From Euglena gracilis (Eukaryota > Euglenida > Euglenophyceae > Euglenales): a DNA stretch of 64,000 bases. The notes under the pieces were generated by a model, which did not search any database, was not told the origin of the DNA, and worked only from the letters and a program-made list of their open reading frames with translations. Location: positions 52,667,384 to 52,731,383 of the forward strand of contig CP154955.1 of NCBI GenBank assembly GCA_039621445.1, in the 5' to 3' direction. Below, in pieces: positions 22,637 to 32,999 of the stretch (the first letter of the stretch is position 1; the number at the start of each line of letters is the position of its first letter). The position numbers and the translations under genes are program-made.

Positions 22637-22675
22637 CTGCTGGGTGAGGCCGACCCCTTGCACTGCGCTGGAGGC
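22637..22675 (-). CDS. FAD-dependent monooxygenase, possible short exon 9
   Basis: Thirty-nine bases reading ASSAVQGVGLTQQ between an AG acceptor and a GTGGGT donor. The position suits the stretch after GDAAHPQTPxxGQG, where relatives have G-A/C-x-x-A-x-x-D-x-x-x-L. The match is loose, so this is a candidate only. Confidence 0.35.
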
Positions 22676-22796
22676 CTTGCACTTCGGCGTGTGAGTTCAC
22701 CTCCAGAGAACACGGACACCACCAACAACAGCAGAGCCATTTCCATCTGTTCTTGTGCGGCTGCCCAAAGTGAGCCACCCCAACACACCACCCACA

Positions 22797-23906
22797 GACT
22801 TCTGTTTAAGTCCCCCCAGGGGGGGTCTCCCCACCCACCAGGCCCCTTCCTGGATGTGACCCAGGCCGCAATTTTCAACCGACCCCCCCCCCAGTCACTT
22901 CCATTCTTCCAAAACCACTTCCACACTTCCAAAACAAAATCACTCACTTTTTTCGGAAAACCGGTCAGTCATTACCCCCCCCCCCGGGGTCGGTCACTCT
23001 GGAAGTCCAAGAGAAATATGACCAGAAACGTGAAAAAAGGCCAAAAAATTGCGGTGCCTTCGGCAACAGGTCACTTTGGTGTTGTTTTTGCCAACCCCCC
23101 CCTTGGGGGGGGGGGGAGCCCGGGCCAAAAAAAAACCAGTCAGTCACTCTGAACAAAACCAGTCACCCAGCCCCCCCAGGAGGGGTCGGCCAGTGACTAA
23201 GTGATTGCATGCCCCGGACGTACTCACCCCACCCCACCGCATACATATGTAACCTGTGGCTGTTTGTTCGGTGCCTTTTATCCCTTCTTCTGGCCTGGCG
23301 CTGTTTATCGCCTCCAGGGGGGGGGGAAAATTGATATCGGAGGCCTTCGGAAAAATTGCGGAAAAATTGCGGAAAAATTGCGGAAATTGCGGAAAAATTG
23401 CGGAAAAATTGATATCGGGTATACACATTTCTGTCTGAGGGGACTTAGAAAATTTTCAATTGTGAGGTTCAGAACACCGCAACACCCACGTCGATGCAGG
23501 CGAGCACAAATCAACACGCTTGATGTTCTTTGCACAGGTGGGACGCACCCAATTCTGTAACCAGTGGTGCACCTGTGAGAAAAATTGGTAAACTGGGGGG
23601 AAAAAAACAACAAAACACAATAGAACACCTGTTGATCCATTTGAAGAATGGCTTGAACTCATTGCATCTTCCATCTTCGGTGGTGGGAAAAAAATTCTGC
23701 GGAAAAAAAATGGGAAAAAATTGCGGAAAAATTGCGGAAATTGCGGAAAAATTGCGGAAAATTGCGGAAAATTGCGGAAATTGCGGAAAATTGCGGAAAT
23801 TGCGGAAAAATTGCGGATATCAATTTTCCCCCCCCCCTGCGCCTCTGGCCCTTTTGTCTGTGCACACCCACCTCCCCCTCCTGGGGGGTCTTCCAGGTTA
23901 AAAAGA
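22797..23906. mobile_element. Inverted-repeat element in monooxygenase intron
   Basis: Flanked by an exact 8-bp duplication CACCCACA (22789-22796, 23907-23914). Ends are GACTTCTGTTTAAG and GGTTAAAAAGA, related to the CAGGCTTCTTTTTAAG family but eroded. It contains a complete copy of the GATATC MITE at 23315-23839. Confidence 0.65.
23315..23839. mobile_element. GATATC MITE, copy 2
   Basis: A 525-bp near-identical copy of 7536-8061, with duplication CGCCTC (23309-23314, 23840-23845). It is nested in the inverted-repeat element of the monooxygenase intron. Confidence 0.85.
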
Positions 23907-23950
23907 CACCCACAGGCTTTCCGGGACGGTCAGTCCATTGGCGGCGGGCG

Positions 23951-24115
23951 CTGGCCAAATGGGGTCTGGGGGTGGGCCGCGTCCCCGAGGAGGGCCACCC
24001 GGCCGTCCACGTACGGCAGGTCGAGGCGCGCCCGGTCGAAGAGGCCGACACGGGCGATGCCGTCGGCCTCCGTGGCATAAACGGCGTGCCGGATGAGGGG
24101 GCGGGGCACAGGGCC
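23951..24115 (-). CDS. FAD-dependent monooxygenase, exon 8 with GD motif
   Basis: Reads PVPRPLIRHAVYATEADGIA, then LFDRARLDLPYVDGRVALL followed by GDAAHPQTP. GDAAHPxTP is the second FAD-fingerprint (GD motif), whose Asp contacts the ribityl chain, and the preceding DR and GRVxLLGDAAH pattern is diagnostic. After TPF the reading runs GQ and then into TGA in the same frame, so the exon ends close to 23951. The following intron contains a 1.1-kb inverted-repeat element that itself holds a MITE. Confidence 0.85.
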
Positions 24116-24217
24116 CCAGCCGGCCGGGACAGCCCGAAATGAAGGGCGCTGAGTAGCGCAGTGTGCTGTTGCCCATCACCGTGCCCATGTGAGGTCAGCG
24201 GGAATGCAGAAAAAAAA

Positions 24218-24465
24218 AGACACACACACACACACACACACACACGGCACACTACACACACACACACACACACGGCACACTACACACACACACACTGCAC
24301 ACACACGCACACATACAAAGCACACACACACACACACACGTGCAAAGCACACACACACACACACACGCAACACACAACAATACACACAAACACACACCAT
24401 GCACAACACACACAACACACACAACACACACAACACACAAAAACACACACATGCACACACACTAG
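24218..24465. repeat. (CA)n tract
   Basis: CA-rich microsatellite in the intron between monooxygenase exons 7 and 8. Confidence 0.95.
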
Positions 24466-24715
24466 AAATGGTTTGAACCCCCAGGAAGCTGTCACCAGAC
24501 AAGTCAGCCAGTGCAAGTGTGACAACTCCCAGGCAGGCCATCTGAAGGCTCTTCAACAGGAACCCCACGGCAACTTCTGGGGGGGAGGGAGATTTGGGAT
24601 TGGTAAAGAGCCCAGACAATATGATCATCAGATGGGAGGGAATTGCACTGTGTGTATGTGTGTGGAGCAAGTTATGCACCGCTGAACTTGTGCATTGAAA
24701 AGGTGGGGGCCCTGG

Positions 24716-24772
24716 CCAGAGGTCCGCCACGATCACCTCCAACTCCGCCTTGACCTCTGGCCCAGACACTGC
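24716..24772 (-). CDS. FAD-dependent monooxygenase, exon 7
   Basis: Reads SGPEVKAELEVIVADLW. In relatives this helix sits just before the strand leading to the GD motif. It ends at CTGG, and joining after the CTGG at 24116-24119 gives ADLWGPVPRPLI in frame. The 5' boundary is approximate. Confidence 0.6.
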
Positions 24773-24904
24773 CCCACGCCGTATCAGGTCAGCCCCACCT
24801 CCCTGGAGGGGTCCAGAACGGCCTCCCATAGTCCAAATAAAAAAAATACAAATAATAAAATGAATAAACACAAATAATAAAATTCTTGCAGTGGCGGGGA
24901 AAAG

Positions 24905-25106
24905 AATTCAGGGGCACACACAATATGCATGTGCACGAGCATGAACACGCGCACGTGCATACACACACATCGCACAGACACTTTGCACAAGACAGAACAC
25001 GCTCGCACGCATACACACACGCGCACACACGCACACGCGCAGGCATGCACACATGTACACACTGACAATACACCGGGACACGCACAGCGCAAGCATAGCA
25101 CACACA

Positions 25107-25148
<42 letters not shown>
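24905..25148. repeat. (CA)n then (GA)n tract
   Basis: CA-rich sequence ending in about 12 GA units at 25124-25148. Confidence 0.95.
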
Positions 25149-26364
25149 AGAATTGCAGGTGAGGAGTTCCCCCAGCAACACCGATTCAGCAGAGAGATTT
25201 AAATAGTAACCCTGCGTTCCATGAAGCTTTCCATAGCATTTTTCCCAGATTTGCATGGGTTGTTTCGCACCCCTATGCGCTAACCCCGCGGCCGTTCCGC
25301 TGAGCAACCGCGGCTCAGGCCACCCCCTCCCCCAGAGGTTGGTACTGTGGATGTACCCCAAGATCGGCGGCTTAGGATTAGGCCCTCGCACCCCAAGCCT
25401 TCGGGTGCCGTCCGTATTTTTCAGCAATTTTTGCCTTTCTCCGCACCGAAAGGGCCTTGACTAGCCCTCCCCAAAGGGTGCTGTCCCGGAGGGTGCCCCG
25501 TAGGTAGTGGAGCGACTTTTTCCACCTGCACTGCCTTGTTTTTGGGACTCATTTTTTCAACCCCCGAACCCCAGGAGGGTGACGCAGAGCTCGTTTTTAA
25601 CGGTCTGCACCACACATACAAGAGCGGTTGGGGACAAGGGTTGGCAGGATCATCTCCCCGACAATGCCCCACCTGCCAGCCTGGGGCGAAACTGCAACAC
25701 AGGCTGACAACACACGCGCCACACCAACTGACAGCACACTTCCCCCACAACCACACACTCTCGGGTCAGAAAGGAGTTCACCCAGCAACACCGATTCAGA
25801 CAGAGCAAATAGCAGGTCGGTGACCAGGTGTTTAAACGCAAGAGAATACCCCCGAAGGTTGCTGAATGGAACCAAGCCCCCCAACCCAGGCAAGGGGGTG
25901 GCCATCGCTTTGGTTCGGCCGCTGCGATGCCTGCACGCAGAACGACCACATAAAGACGTCGAACGCGCTGCCAGGAACGCTCCAGAGCGGGCTTCTCCTG
26001 CAGCAGGCAGAGAGCTACCCGAGCAACGAAAGGAACGATGAGCAGAGGCTTGAAGTGCAACACACGGATAGCATTTTGCATGCAAAAAATAGCAACATAA
26101 TAAGATTAACAATGTATAACAATTTTACAACATAAAAACTTCACAACAAAACAAATACATATAGCATACACGTGGAAGAAACAAAATACGCTGTGTGCAC
26201 GTGTCCGAGATACAGAAACACACATTGCGCATCGATCCTCATCCAGGGCAAATGATTGCGAGTGGACATCCTGGCAGCAATGTCAATTGGCATGTCAGGA
26301 ACGAAAGCAGGGCTGATAGGATTGGCAACCGGTTGCGAGGGAGAGGGCCCGGGCACGGGGGACC

Positions 26365-26476
26365 CCATGAAGGCGCCTGGGTGGCGGAACGAGCCCAGGC
26401 CGAGCACGAAGGCCCGGCCCCCGTACGCCTTCTGCGTGTCCTGCACCAGCTGCAGCATGGCGGGGGCGGCGGCCCG
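26365..26476 (-). CDS. FAD-dependent monooxygenase, exon 6
   Basis: Reads RAAAPAMLQLVQDTQKAYGG then RAFVLGLGSFRHPGAFMG, the region between the DG and GD motifs. The 5' end is supported by the CAGTGC repeat and by an AG acceptor. The 3' end is uncertain because no repeat was found that joins it in frame to the next exon. Confidence 0.65.
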
Positions 26477-26944
26477 GCACTGAGGCAAGAGAGACTCTCC
26501 ACCGGGGAAAATGTCACTGACAGGTCGGCAGCACCACGGACCCTGACAACCTCCCATGGTGACAGTTTGGCCGGTGCCGGGAACACTGACAGTTTCTGGC
26601 GCAGGACCCTGACAGGATCTCGGGCATGACAGTTCATCCGGGGGGGGGGGGGTATGGCAAGCAGGGGCTTGAAAGAGCCACCCGGCTGGCGGAAAGAGGG
26701 CAAACTCTCCCCCACAGGCTTGTTGAGACCACTCCAACAAGTTACGGGTGAGCGCTTCTTGGACGCCGCCATCAGAAGTGCTCGTACCAAATGGAATGGC
26801 AAAACCTCCTCGAAGACGTTCCTTCCGCATCTCGACCGAGAAATCAAGCAATTGTTGGGGGCAGCCCTGCTGGGGGTTGGCATGATGGGAGGGTCTGATG
26901 GGGGCTGATGGGGGACTGATGGGGGGGGGGCAACCCACCTGCCT

Positions 26945-27118
26945 GCACTGTTCACAGGGGCGCCGGGGGGAGCCGGGGGGCAGGAAGCACTTCCCCCACC
27001 ACGCGGTGATGCCGAGGTACTTCAGCGTGTCGGGCACGGCGGCGAGGGGCGGCGCCAGGGCCCGGGCCGGCTGGAACCACTCGAACAGCTGCCGCCGCAC
27101 CGCCGAGTGGATGCCGTC
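26945..27118 (-). CDS. FAD-dependent monooxygenase, exon 5 with DG motif
   Basis: Begins DGIHSAVRRQLFEW. The DGxxSxVR signature is the conserved DG motif that contacts FAD and NAD(P)H in class A monooxygenases. It continues through LKYLGITAWWGKCFLPP and ends at CEQC. The junction lies in CAGTGC, repeated at the next exon; AGGCA at the intron start and TGCCT at its end are complementary. A conventional reading (GTGGGT donor at 26938, acceptor TTGCCTCAG) also works and adds only three residues. The 5' boundary could extend to 27135 (acceptor after GTGCCGTCAG). Confidence 0.85.
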
Positions 27119-27976
27119 GGGGGACGGCGGCGTATCTGACGGCACAGCGGCAGGTCCGGGGTGACATGTAAACCCCCCCCCGGGTCATTGGCCAGGGCCA
27201 TGTTGGTCCCAACAGCTGGGGCCAACTTCGGGGCGGGGGGAGGGGCAGGTTATTAAATGAGCGGGGAGGGGGGGGGTAGTCTGGACCCCCCTCCCCCCAG
27301 AGGGGGGGGGTAGGTCCAGTGCTGTACGGAAAGGCCTGGAGGGAGGGGGGGTCCTAATAGAAGCGCGGGGCCGTTTACAAGCGCAGGGTCCAAATAAAAG
27401 TGCACCCCCGCCGCCGCCAAAGGCGGCGGTCCGCCACAAGGGCCCCGCCATTTTGCTGGGAGTTCGAAAGAAAATCAACAAAAATCGCGCAGGTTGGGTC
27501 CAAATAGAAGCGAACCCCCCCACCGTCAGTGGCGGCAGTCTGCTATAAGCGCACCCGTGCTTCTATTGGGGGGGGGGGGTTACACAGCAGGAAAAAATTG
27601 GACAGGCAGAACACAAAATGCACTCCTTCCCCATTTCATGAAAAATGCACCCCCCCCATACAGAGTGCATCTCCTTGTGTCCTGGGAGCAAAATGCACCA
27701 CCCATTTCACCTCCAATGAAATACCACAAATGCACTACAAAAAAGGCAATACGGCAACTTTTTTCAAAAAGGCTGCAAAAAAAAATAGGGGAGAAAACTA
27801 CAAAACCGCACAGTGCATATTTTGCCCTCCTGGGGGGGGGGGGCAGGGCTGGGGCTAAGGTTCTTCTTTCTCATTGTTTGTAAGTCTGCCCTTTCAGCAT
27901 CTGGGAATGGACAGAGGTGAATAACATATGCATGTTTGGACCATGCCCCAGGGGGGGGGGAGGTACCCCGCCGGCT

Positions 27977-28046
27977 GCAGCCCAGCAGGGCACAGCCGCG
28001 GACTGTCTCGCCACTCTGCAGCCGCACTGTGACGCCTGCCACGTCC
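27977..28046 (-). CDS. FAD-dependent monooxygenase, exon 4
   Basis: Reads DVAGVTVRLQSGETVRG then CALLGC, the beta hairpin (GVTVxLxxGxTVRxxxLLG) that precedes the DG motif in this family. It begins after the second GAGCA repeat. The 3' boundary is approximate: the family expects GAD immediately before GIHS, and the join LLGC to DGIHS at 27118 satisfies it. Confidence 0.75.
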
Positions 28047-28162
28047 TGCTCACAGCCATGCCATTGCTCACCGACCCCCGGGGGAGGGTAACGCCCCCCA
28101 GTCTTCATTCATTCAAACCGTTTTGAGTGTACAGTGCCCAGATCAGTGTCACTCCCCTGAGG

Positions 28163-28340
28163 CAGGGGGGGGGGATAATTGATATTGGAGGCCTTCGGAA
28201 AAATTGCGGAAAAATTGCGGAAAATTGCGGAAATTGCGGAAATTGCGGAAAAATTGCGGAAAAATTGCGGAAATTGCGGAAATTGCGGAAAAATTGCAGA
28301 AATTGCGGAAAAATTGCGGATATCAATTTCCCCCCCCCTG
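28163..28340. mobile_element. GATATC MITE, short copy 3
   Basis: A 178-bp version with the same ends and GCGGAAAAATT units but no middle section. Exact 7-bp duplication CCTGAGG (28156-28162, 28341-28347). It sits in the intron between monooxygenase exons 3 and 4. Confidence 0.85.
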
Positions 28341-28514
28341 CCTGAGGGTCCAAAAATGAAGTGCAACAAACTGCACCCCCCCCCAAAGCCATTTCGCACT
28401 AAACCAATCCCACCCAAATAATTGCGCATGCCCGAGGGTCCGAAACTACGGTCCACAGATGTGCGCACCGGTGCACCTAAATGGAGGGGTTTGGACCACC
28501 ACCCAGCAATGGGA

Positions 28515-28590
28515 TGCTCGTAGCCCTCCACCCGCTGCCCGAAGCGGACGTCCGCCCCCGCCCCGAGGGCCTGCAGCAGACAACCCAGGG
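28515..28590 (-). CDS. FAD-dependent monooxygenase, exon 3
   Basis: Reads ALGCLLQALGAGADVRFGQR then VEGYE. This matches the family pattern in which a helix is followed by the xVRFGxxV strand ahead of the substrate-facing sheet. It ends at GAGCA, repeated just before the next exon. CCATTGCT inside the intron start can pair with AGCAATGG near its end, so the intron termini can be brought together by base pairing. Confidence 0.75.
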
Positions 28591-28919
28591 CCCGCCCCGC
28601 AGCCAACCGGGTGGGGACACGGCGCGAACGCGGGACCCCGACCCCCTCTGCCCCCCCCCCCCCCCCCCAGCTGTCTCACTCAACCTTGACCCGATCCTGA
28701 CCCTGACACTTACCCGCCCCCCTCCCCTGCCTGGGTGGGTTCCTATAAGCCCCGACCAGGGGGGTGGTCGCACAACTAGGGGCCAAAAACAACCAATTTT
28801 CAAGGTCATCTACAACCCTGACCATGGGGGTGGTCGTACGCACCCCTCAACCTGCGACCCCCGACCAGGAGGGTGGTCGGTATATTGGGGTGGTCGGTGG
28901 ACAGGGGGGGGGGGGGGGT

Positions 28920-28998
28920 ACCCTAACCCCAATCCTAATCCTCACCCTAACCCAAACCCTAACCCCAATCCCAAACCCAGCCCTAACCCTAAACTCCC
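28920..28998 (+). repeat. Degenerate telomere-like CCCTAA repeat
   Basis: Variants CCCTAACCC, CCCCAATCC and CCTCACCC in tandem, next to a G run. Interstitial rather than terminal; similar CCTAACCC units occur at 12860-12950. Confidence 0.7.
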
Positions 28999-29853
28999 AA
29001 AATAAGACCCCAAAAAATATGAGGCCGCACACAGGATGACCAATCAAAAATCCAAAAATAAGCCCCGCAAGTTTAAGACCCCGCTCACAGGGCGAAGGGC
29101 CGGGGGACGGCCCAATTTTATCCCAATTTTAGGCGCAAAAAAGAAAATTGTGACAATTTGTAATTTTTGAGACCAAAAAGGCATTGCGACGTTGCGACGT
29201 CAAAAATTTTCACCAGTTCACACATAGCGCAAAATGCCAAAGCAAAGTTTTTGGTGTCTTTTTAAATTGTGACTTTTTAGTCGGCCGACTACCCACTAAC
29301 CCCCGGTCTACCGTTTGGCACCCAGGTCAATGAAGGGGAAAATCCAAAATAAGCACACCTCCTCCCAAAGAAAAAATATTACCCTAAAGTTTTAGCAATG
29401 GGCCAAGGAATAACACATGGGTTTACATTGGGGGGATCCTTCATATGGGGCCCCGACCACTACAGCCTACCTCGAAAGTCCCGAAAGGCTTCCTATGCAC
29501 AGGGGCGTTTTAACCCTCACCGTGAACCAAACCTAAACCCTACCCGAAACCCAAGCATCTAACAAGGAATGTCCCCATTCCACAACAGCCCCCTCCAACC
29601 GCGCGCGAGTTTGAAAAAAAAATGCAGAAAAAAAATCCGCTCAAAACACGTGGAAAATGCCAAGTGGATGACATACCACACACAGGATGAGCCGCAAACA
29701 CCACCACAGCAAAAAAAAACTATGGCAATGGATCTTTGGTCGTGGCGGGGGCGGGGGGGGGGACTGCTCAGGGGTGCCGACCCCCCGCACCCACGAGGTG
29801 GGAGGGGTTCACCCACACGGTTTCCGGAGTTCGTGCTCGGCCCTGCGGACCTC

Positions 29854-29918
29854 CCCGCCCCAGGCCGCCCCCTGCCCAGCGCTGCAGTGCGCTGCGGCTG
29901 GCGGCCTTGATGCGGACG
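29854..29918 (-). CDS. FAD-dependent monooxygenase, exon 2
   Basis: Reads VRIKAASRSALQRWAGGGLG, which fits the helix after the FAD ribose-binding strand. The 5' boundary is set by the 9-bp repeat CGCCCACGA and the 3' boundary by GGGGCGGG, repeated at 28591-28598. Neither boundary is GT-AG, but both collapses preserve frame. This segment is shorter than in most relatives, so a missed exon on either side is possible. Confidence 0.6.
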
Positions 29919-30623
29919 TCGTGGGCGGTGAGCCAGGCCGGGCCCGCCCGCCTGCCAGGCCCCCGAGGAAGAACTTTGGCCTTTTGAAACGTTGACCGAA
30001 GAAAACTACCCCCCAAATACATCCCCAAAACCCGGGTCATAAAAACCCACCCCAAAATAAAACCCGGGTCATATTTTGGTGGGGTAACCACAAAAATAAT
30101 AATGATGACGACGACGACGACGACGACGATGGTGGTGGTGGGGGGGGTGTAAAAAAGCTCACACCACAGCAACCCCCCCCAATGTTCATGTATTTGTGAG
30201 GGTGGAAAGTTGCCACAAGGGGACGTTGCATTTGTTTTCAGATGAGCCGACTCAAATGCCTTGGCAGGGGAAAGTAAAATTTCGCCCATTTGGGTCCCGC
30301 GCAGGTTCTTGGTCTTGGAACTACAAAAGAAAGAGCACAGAGTACATAAAAATAGAGTAATGCAATGGGGGAGTCCATTAATCAACCCCTCCCATTTTGA
30401 TGTGTTCCCAAAAGACCTCCAGATCCAGGCAGGCTTCCCGCCGAAGATGCCGCAGGCGTCGGCCCCCAAGGGTCAGGATTGTCATGCCGAGGTACGGGTC
30501 ACAATATCGCCAGGGAATTTGGGCTGGCCCCCAGGAGGGCAGATGCAGACCAAAAGCATGATTCGGCCCGTTGGGCTGAGCTGAGCGGTGGCAGCACTCA
30601 CCCGCCCGCCCACCCACCTAACG

Positions 30624-30968
30624 CCCCCCCCAAAAAATAAGACCCCCCCTGGTCGGTCCGAGGAAAAATCCATGAAATGGACCCCCCCCACATAAATAAG
30701 ACCCCCTGCCGGCGCGAAGCACCGGATTTTTGAAAAATAGGACATTTTTGGGGGGTAAATCTGCCATTTTGGGACAGTTTCTACACGATTCGGCATATTT
30801 TCTCCTATTTGTCTGCCGCGAAGCGCCGAATTTTCCGAAAATTAGTATTTTGGGGGGGGGGGCATTTTTGGACATTGGACCCCCCCATGAATCAGACCCC
30901 CCCCCCCTCGGGCTTTCCAGCTACCGACCCATGAAATGGACCCCCGGTCTTATTTTTGGGGGGGTTCA
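30624..30968. mobile_element. AATAAGACC G/C-run element, intact
   Basis: A 345-bp copy with AATAAGACCCCC units, ATGGACCCCC units and GCGCGAAGC motifs. It shows the site occupied by the insertion at 6147. Confidence 0.7.
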
Positions 30969-31384
30969 CCCACTGGAGGGGGGGGGGATCACTTTCGGGG
31001 TCTTTGATTGAAAATTGATTCAGAATTCAGAATTTGGGTTGAGAATTGGTTGAAAAGTGGCGCTTTGCAACAAAAATAATGGAATCCCTCAGGATGGGGG
31101 AGAGGGGAGGGCCCATCAAACCCCAGCTCCAGCCCCCCCAGAAATACTTGCTGCAACTGAGGAAAAGTAATTTTTAGCCAGTTTGCCAGCAGATCATATG
31201 AACATCCTCTAAAAATATGACAGAGTTGTTTGGCCCACCAAAATGAGGAACAGAACGAAAAACGCGTGTGATGGAGAATACAAACCTCAGACCGCAAAGC
31301 CACCCATACAGCCCTGAGCACTGTTCCTCTGGGATGCCCAGCCGCTGAAAGATCTCCCTGGCAGCTGAGTACTCCGGGGCTGCG

Positions 31385-31460
31385 GTCCAACTTGCGCCAA
31401 TCTGGGAGTCGAACCCGCAACCGCCCAGTCGTGAAGTATGCAAGTTAAACAACTGGGGTC
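31385..31460 (-). ncRNA. tRNA-like B-box sequence, possible SINE head
   Basis: On the minus strand GCGGGTTCGACTCCCAGA contains an exact match to the Pol III B box (GGTTCGANTCC), preceded about 35 bp earlier by CAGTTGTTTAACTTGC, a plausible A-box/D-arm relic. No full cloverleaf can be drawn. Could be a decayed tRNA or tRNA-derived SINE. Confidence 0.3.
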
Positions 31461-32079
31461 GAGGGAGGGTCAATGGACACCCCAGTGGCTTCCCTCCTAC
31501 CCTGTTCCTATCATCCCATTCCCTCCCAAGGAGAGCAACGAAGGCGGGCAAAATGGGTGTAGCAGGCTTCAGCTGGGTTTGCGTGGTGGGTGTCAAGTCG
31601 TACCCGGCCCCGATGTCAGCAGAGGCGACACGACGGGGTGTAGGGAGGGGTGGGTGTTTGGGCTGGAAAAGGACTGGAAAGGGGAGACATCGCAGTGCTT
31701 CAACAGCCCAAAGAAAATGGAGAGGAAAAATACGGGAAAAAATACGGGGAAAAATACTGGAAGCTAAGTTTTTTTTCCAAAAAATAAAATTTCACCAAAC
31801 TATTTATTTTGCCATATGTTATTTTCCCCATGAATTTCACTTCAATAATTTTTTTGCTTGACCTGTACCTGGGAAACCTATTTGGGTCAGAATTGGGTCA
31901 TTTTTAGGACACGCAAAGATTTTTTGCGTGATGCAGAATGAATACCATTAATACCATGACACCTTGGCCCCAATCAGTGAGTGCAAGCCCAGGTGGAAGG
32001 TCTCGGGGGGAGGGGGGGGGGGGTGACAATTTCCTGAGGACAGGGGGGGAGGTGTATGCTGATATCTACATGCACCCCA

Positions 32080-32225
32080 TCGTGGGCGTGTCGCTCCTCC
32101 GGCGCCCGCTCGAACACAATGACCGGCACGTTGCTGCGCCGCAGCACCACCGCCGCCAGCAGCCCGCATGGCCCCGCGCCGGCGATCAGGACGGGCAGCG
32201 GGGCCGACGCTGGGGCTGGGCTGGG
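32080..32225 (-). CDS. FAD-dependent monooxygenase, FAD-binding N-terminal exon
   Basis: First recognisable exon of a class A flavoprotein monooxygenase (FAD_binding_3-like), which hydroxylates an organic substrate with NAD(P)H and oxygen. It reads PLPVLIAGAGPCGLLAAVVL, giving the beta strand and GxGxxG dinucleotide-binding turn (GAGPCG), then VIVFERAP, whose Glu is the usual FAD ribose ligand. An AG acceptor precedes 32225. No initiator ATG is in this exon, so the true N terminus, including any targeting peptide, lies upstream and was not found. The exon ends at CGCCCACGA, repeated at the next exon; collapsing the repeat gives HAHDVRIKAASRSALQRW in frame. A conventional GTAGAT donor at 32069 is the alternative. 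Confidence 0.8.
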
Positions 32226-32394
32226 CTGAACCACACACCACAGTGATGCTTGGGTGGTGCCCGTGGACCTTCAAAAAAAAAGCGGCGGTGCAAAAATACA
32301 CATGGAACACACACGGACATGTTATGTTTATTGTGTTGAGAAAAAGGCACTCCTTTTTGCAGCTGACTTCAAAAATCTTCCACAGCACACTGCA

Positions 32395-32632
32395 GGCTTT
32401 AGAAAGTAAAAAAAAGCCCCCCCCCCACCCACCCAACCTGGCGCAGGACCCCCAGGAGGGGGGGGGGGGGTTGGGGACCCCCCCCAAAAAAGATCGGTCC
32501 ATCAAAAGCCATCTCCCATAAAATTCTCGGCGCTTTGCACCGAAACCCAAACCCAGGCCTCTGGCCCGGCACGCCAAGGCACACCCACCCACCCCCTGGG
32601 GGGGGGGTCTTCTAACTTAAAAAGTAGCCTGA
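32395..32632. mobile_element. CAGGCT inverted-repeat element upstream of monooxygenase exon 1
   Basis: About 238 bp with left CAGGCTTTAGAAAGT and right AACTTAAAAAGTAGCCTG. No clear target duplication. Probably an intron or upstream insertion of the same family as 19426. Confidence 0.45.
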
Positions 32633-32999
32633 AACACACCCGCTGACAGTGGCCGTGCAAGAAATGGGGGGGGGCAAGGCAAGGGTTTTGTGTATTTTTG
32701 GGTAGTTTCGTAGTGCGTTGGGTCAAATTGGGAGGAGACAAGACCTTGAGTCACGTTGCAGAGGGCAAAAACACACCAAAATTTTGCCTATCTCCAGGTT
32801 TCAACCCCAGAAAATGGAGGCAATCCACAGAGGGCCGGCATGGAACGAGACACCCGAATCGCAGGAAGTAGAATTTGTACAATAGAGCAAGACGACACGA
32901 ACAATTAAGTGCGAGATTAGGCACATCAGTGAAAAGAAAAGGCACTCGCTGGGGGTCACCTATCCCCAAAAGTATAAAAGACCCAAGTCTTTTTTAAGG

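Noticed and set aside
23530-23901. Lys/Ile/Cys-rich ORFs in the GATATC MITE (also 7751-8176, 28127-28345)
   Set aside because: They are translations of GCGGAAAAATT arrays.
25628-26112. Open frames near 25.6-26.1 kb on both strands
   Set aside because: Part of the region repeats at 25150-25200 (CAGCAACACCGATTCAG), neither strand joins in frame to monooxygenase exons, and no motif is recognisable.
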